A stretch of DNA of 64,000 bases. Source: Miltoncostaea sp963703045. GTDB taxonomy: Bacteria > Actinomycetota > Thermoleophilia > Miltoncostaeales > Miltoncostaeaceae. The position numbers were made by a program, and so were the translations under genes. The notes beneath the pieces are model-generated. The model was not told where the DNA came from, ran no database searches, and was given only the letters and a program-made list of their open reading frames with translations. Shown here in pieces: positions 63,545 through 64,000 of the stretch. Numbering within the stretch: the stretch's first letter is position 1; each line of letters starts with the position of its first letter. The stretch covers positions 1,426,001 through 1,490,000 of the forward strand of contig OY969782.1 in the NCBI GenBank assembly GCA_963703045.1. The letters run 5' to 3'.

Positions 63545-64000
63545 CTACTCGCCCTCGGGCGGCGCCTTGTAGGTCCACGTGAACCGCTCGTCGCGCTTGA
63601 GCTCGTCGCCGACCCGCACCTGGCGCGTGTAGGCCACCGAGAAGGCGGTGCCCTCGACCGGGTCGCCCTCGGTCCGGGTGGTGACGCGACGGCGCAGCTT
63701 GGACGAATACATGCGCACGGTGATGCCGGAGTCGTCGGCCTCGGCCCTGATGAGCACGCCCGCCGGCCAGTCGTTCTCGAAGATCATCTCGGGACCGCCC
63801 CACGAGACCGTGGCCTCGCGGCCGGCCGGGTAGCGCGTGATCCAGAACTCGTGCGGCGTGTGCGTGACGATGCGCATGCCCGCGAAGAACGCGGCGTTGA
63901 ACGTCGTGGTCGACAGCTGGCTGACCCCGCCGCCGACCGCGTCCTCGAGCTCGCCGGCGTTGATCTGCGGCGCCGGCACGAACCCACGCGCCGTCGTCCG
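63545..64000 (-). CDS. VanW family protein, C-terminal part (runs off the window)
   Basis: The visible 151 codons contain the VanW signature GGGVSQLSTTTFNAAFFAGM, HTPHEFWITRYPAGREATVS and ENDWPAGVLIRAEADDSGIT, then a tail with charged strands. VanW proteins of Gram-positive bacteria often carry peptidoglycan-binding repeats and a transmembrane N-terminus, which would lie outside. The usual Cys of GGG-V-C-Q is Ser here. The protein is exported and probably cell-wall related by family; function unproven. Confidence 0.85.
   Translation of the reverse strand, partial: RTTARGFVPAPQINAGELEDAVGGGVSQLSTTTFNAAFFAGMRIVTHTPHEFWITRYPAGREATVSWGGPEMIFENDWPAGVLIRAEADDSGITVRMYSSKLRRRVTTRTEGDPVEGTAFSVAYTRQVRVGDELKRDERFTWTYKAPPEGE

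Overview
The window is 64 kb of very GC-rich (mostly above 70% by eye), gene-dense DNA with strong G/C preference at third codon positions. The gene families (paired tmk and DNA polymerase III delta-prime, PAC2, LAL-type LuxR regulator, F420-type luciferase-like oxidoreductases, DUF3072, amphi-Trp, beta-propeller and HtaA-like secreted proteins) point to Actinomycetota, probably a deep class such as Thermoleophilia. The class is an inference from gene content only. At least 14 genes have a TAnnnT -10 box ending 6-9 nt before the start codon and no Shine-Dalgarno, which suggests widespread leaderless transcription. I see no CRISPR array, insertion sequence, integrase or attachment site.

Layout. 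0.3-6.2 kb: ATP-grasp protein, tRNA-Ala(CGC), PHP phosphoesterase, sugar epimerase, then a coupled small membrane protein-tmk-holB operon and a secreted protein. 6.2-6.8 kb: gene-free and rich in hairpins, ending at tRNA-Thr(CGT). 7-12 kb: double DUF427 protein, PEP-mutase-family lyase, zinc ribbon, FAD-linked oxidase, MFS transporter. 12.3-16.7 kb: a 1478-residue protein built like an extracellular contractile injection system (eCIS) cargo or polymorphic effector, with no eCIS structural genes beside it. 16.8-30.2 kb: redox enzymes, glycosyltransferase, lipoprotein, beta-propeller protein, pentapeptide-repeat protein with a RodZ-like tail, TerC. 30.2-37.5 kb: sensory-rhodopsin-transducer homologue, second FAD oxidase, large LuxR regulator, HAD phosphatase, two amphi-Trp proteins, F420-type oxidoreductase, TfoX-like protein. 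37.6-42.4 kb: MMPL exporter, MerR-ahcY pair, PRC-barrel protein. 42.5-50 kb: two convergent GH13 enzymes (one fused to a ChaB domain) and a complete betaine/osmoprotectant ABC importer, a plausible osmotic-stress block. 50-59 kb: LapA-like protein, MFS/GntR divergent pair, methyltransferase, aldo/keto reductase, ABC exporter, PLD-helicase-DUF3427 protein. 59.4-64 kb: Rossmann protein, secreted propeller, PAC2, membrane protein and a VanW protein cut by the window edge.

Seven genes carry single-base frame disruptions, 15 in all, and every one is an extra base. Twelve of the 15 can be read as a codon whose third position appears twice with two different bases. Removing the extra bases gives full-length family-typical proteins, and in the betaine importer it restores ATGA stop/start overlaps. 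I therefore treat these genes as probably intact in the organism and the insertions as likely assembly artefacts, for example merged strain variants.
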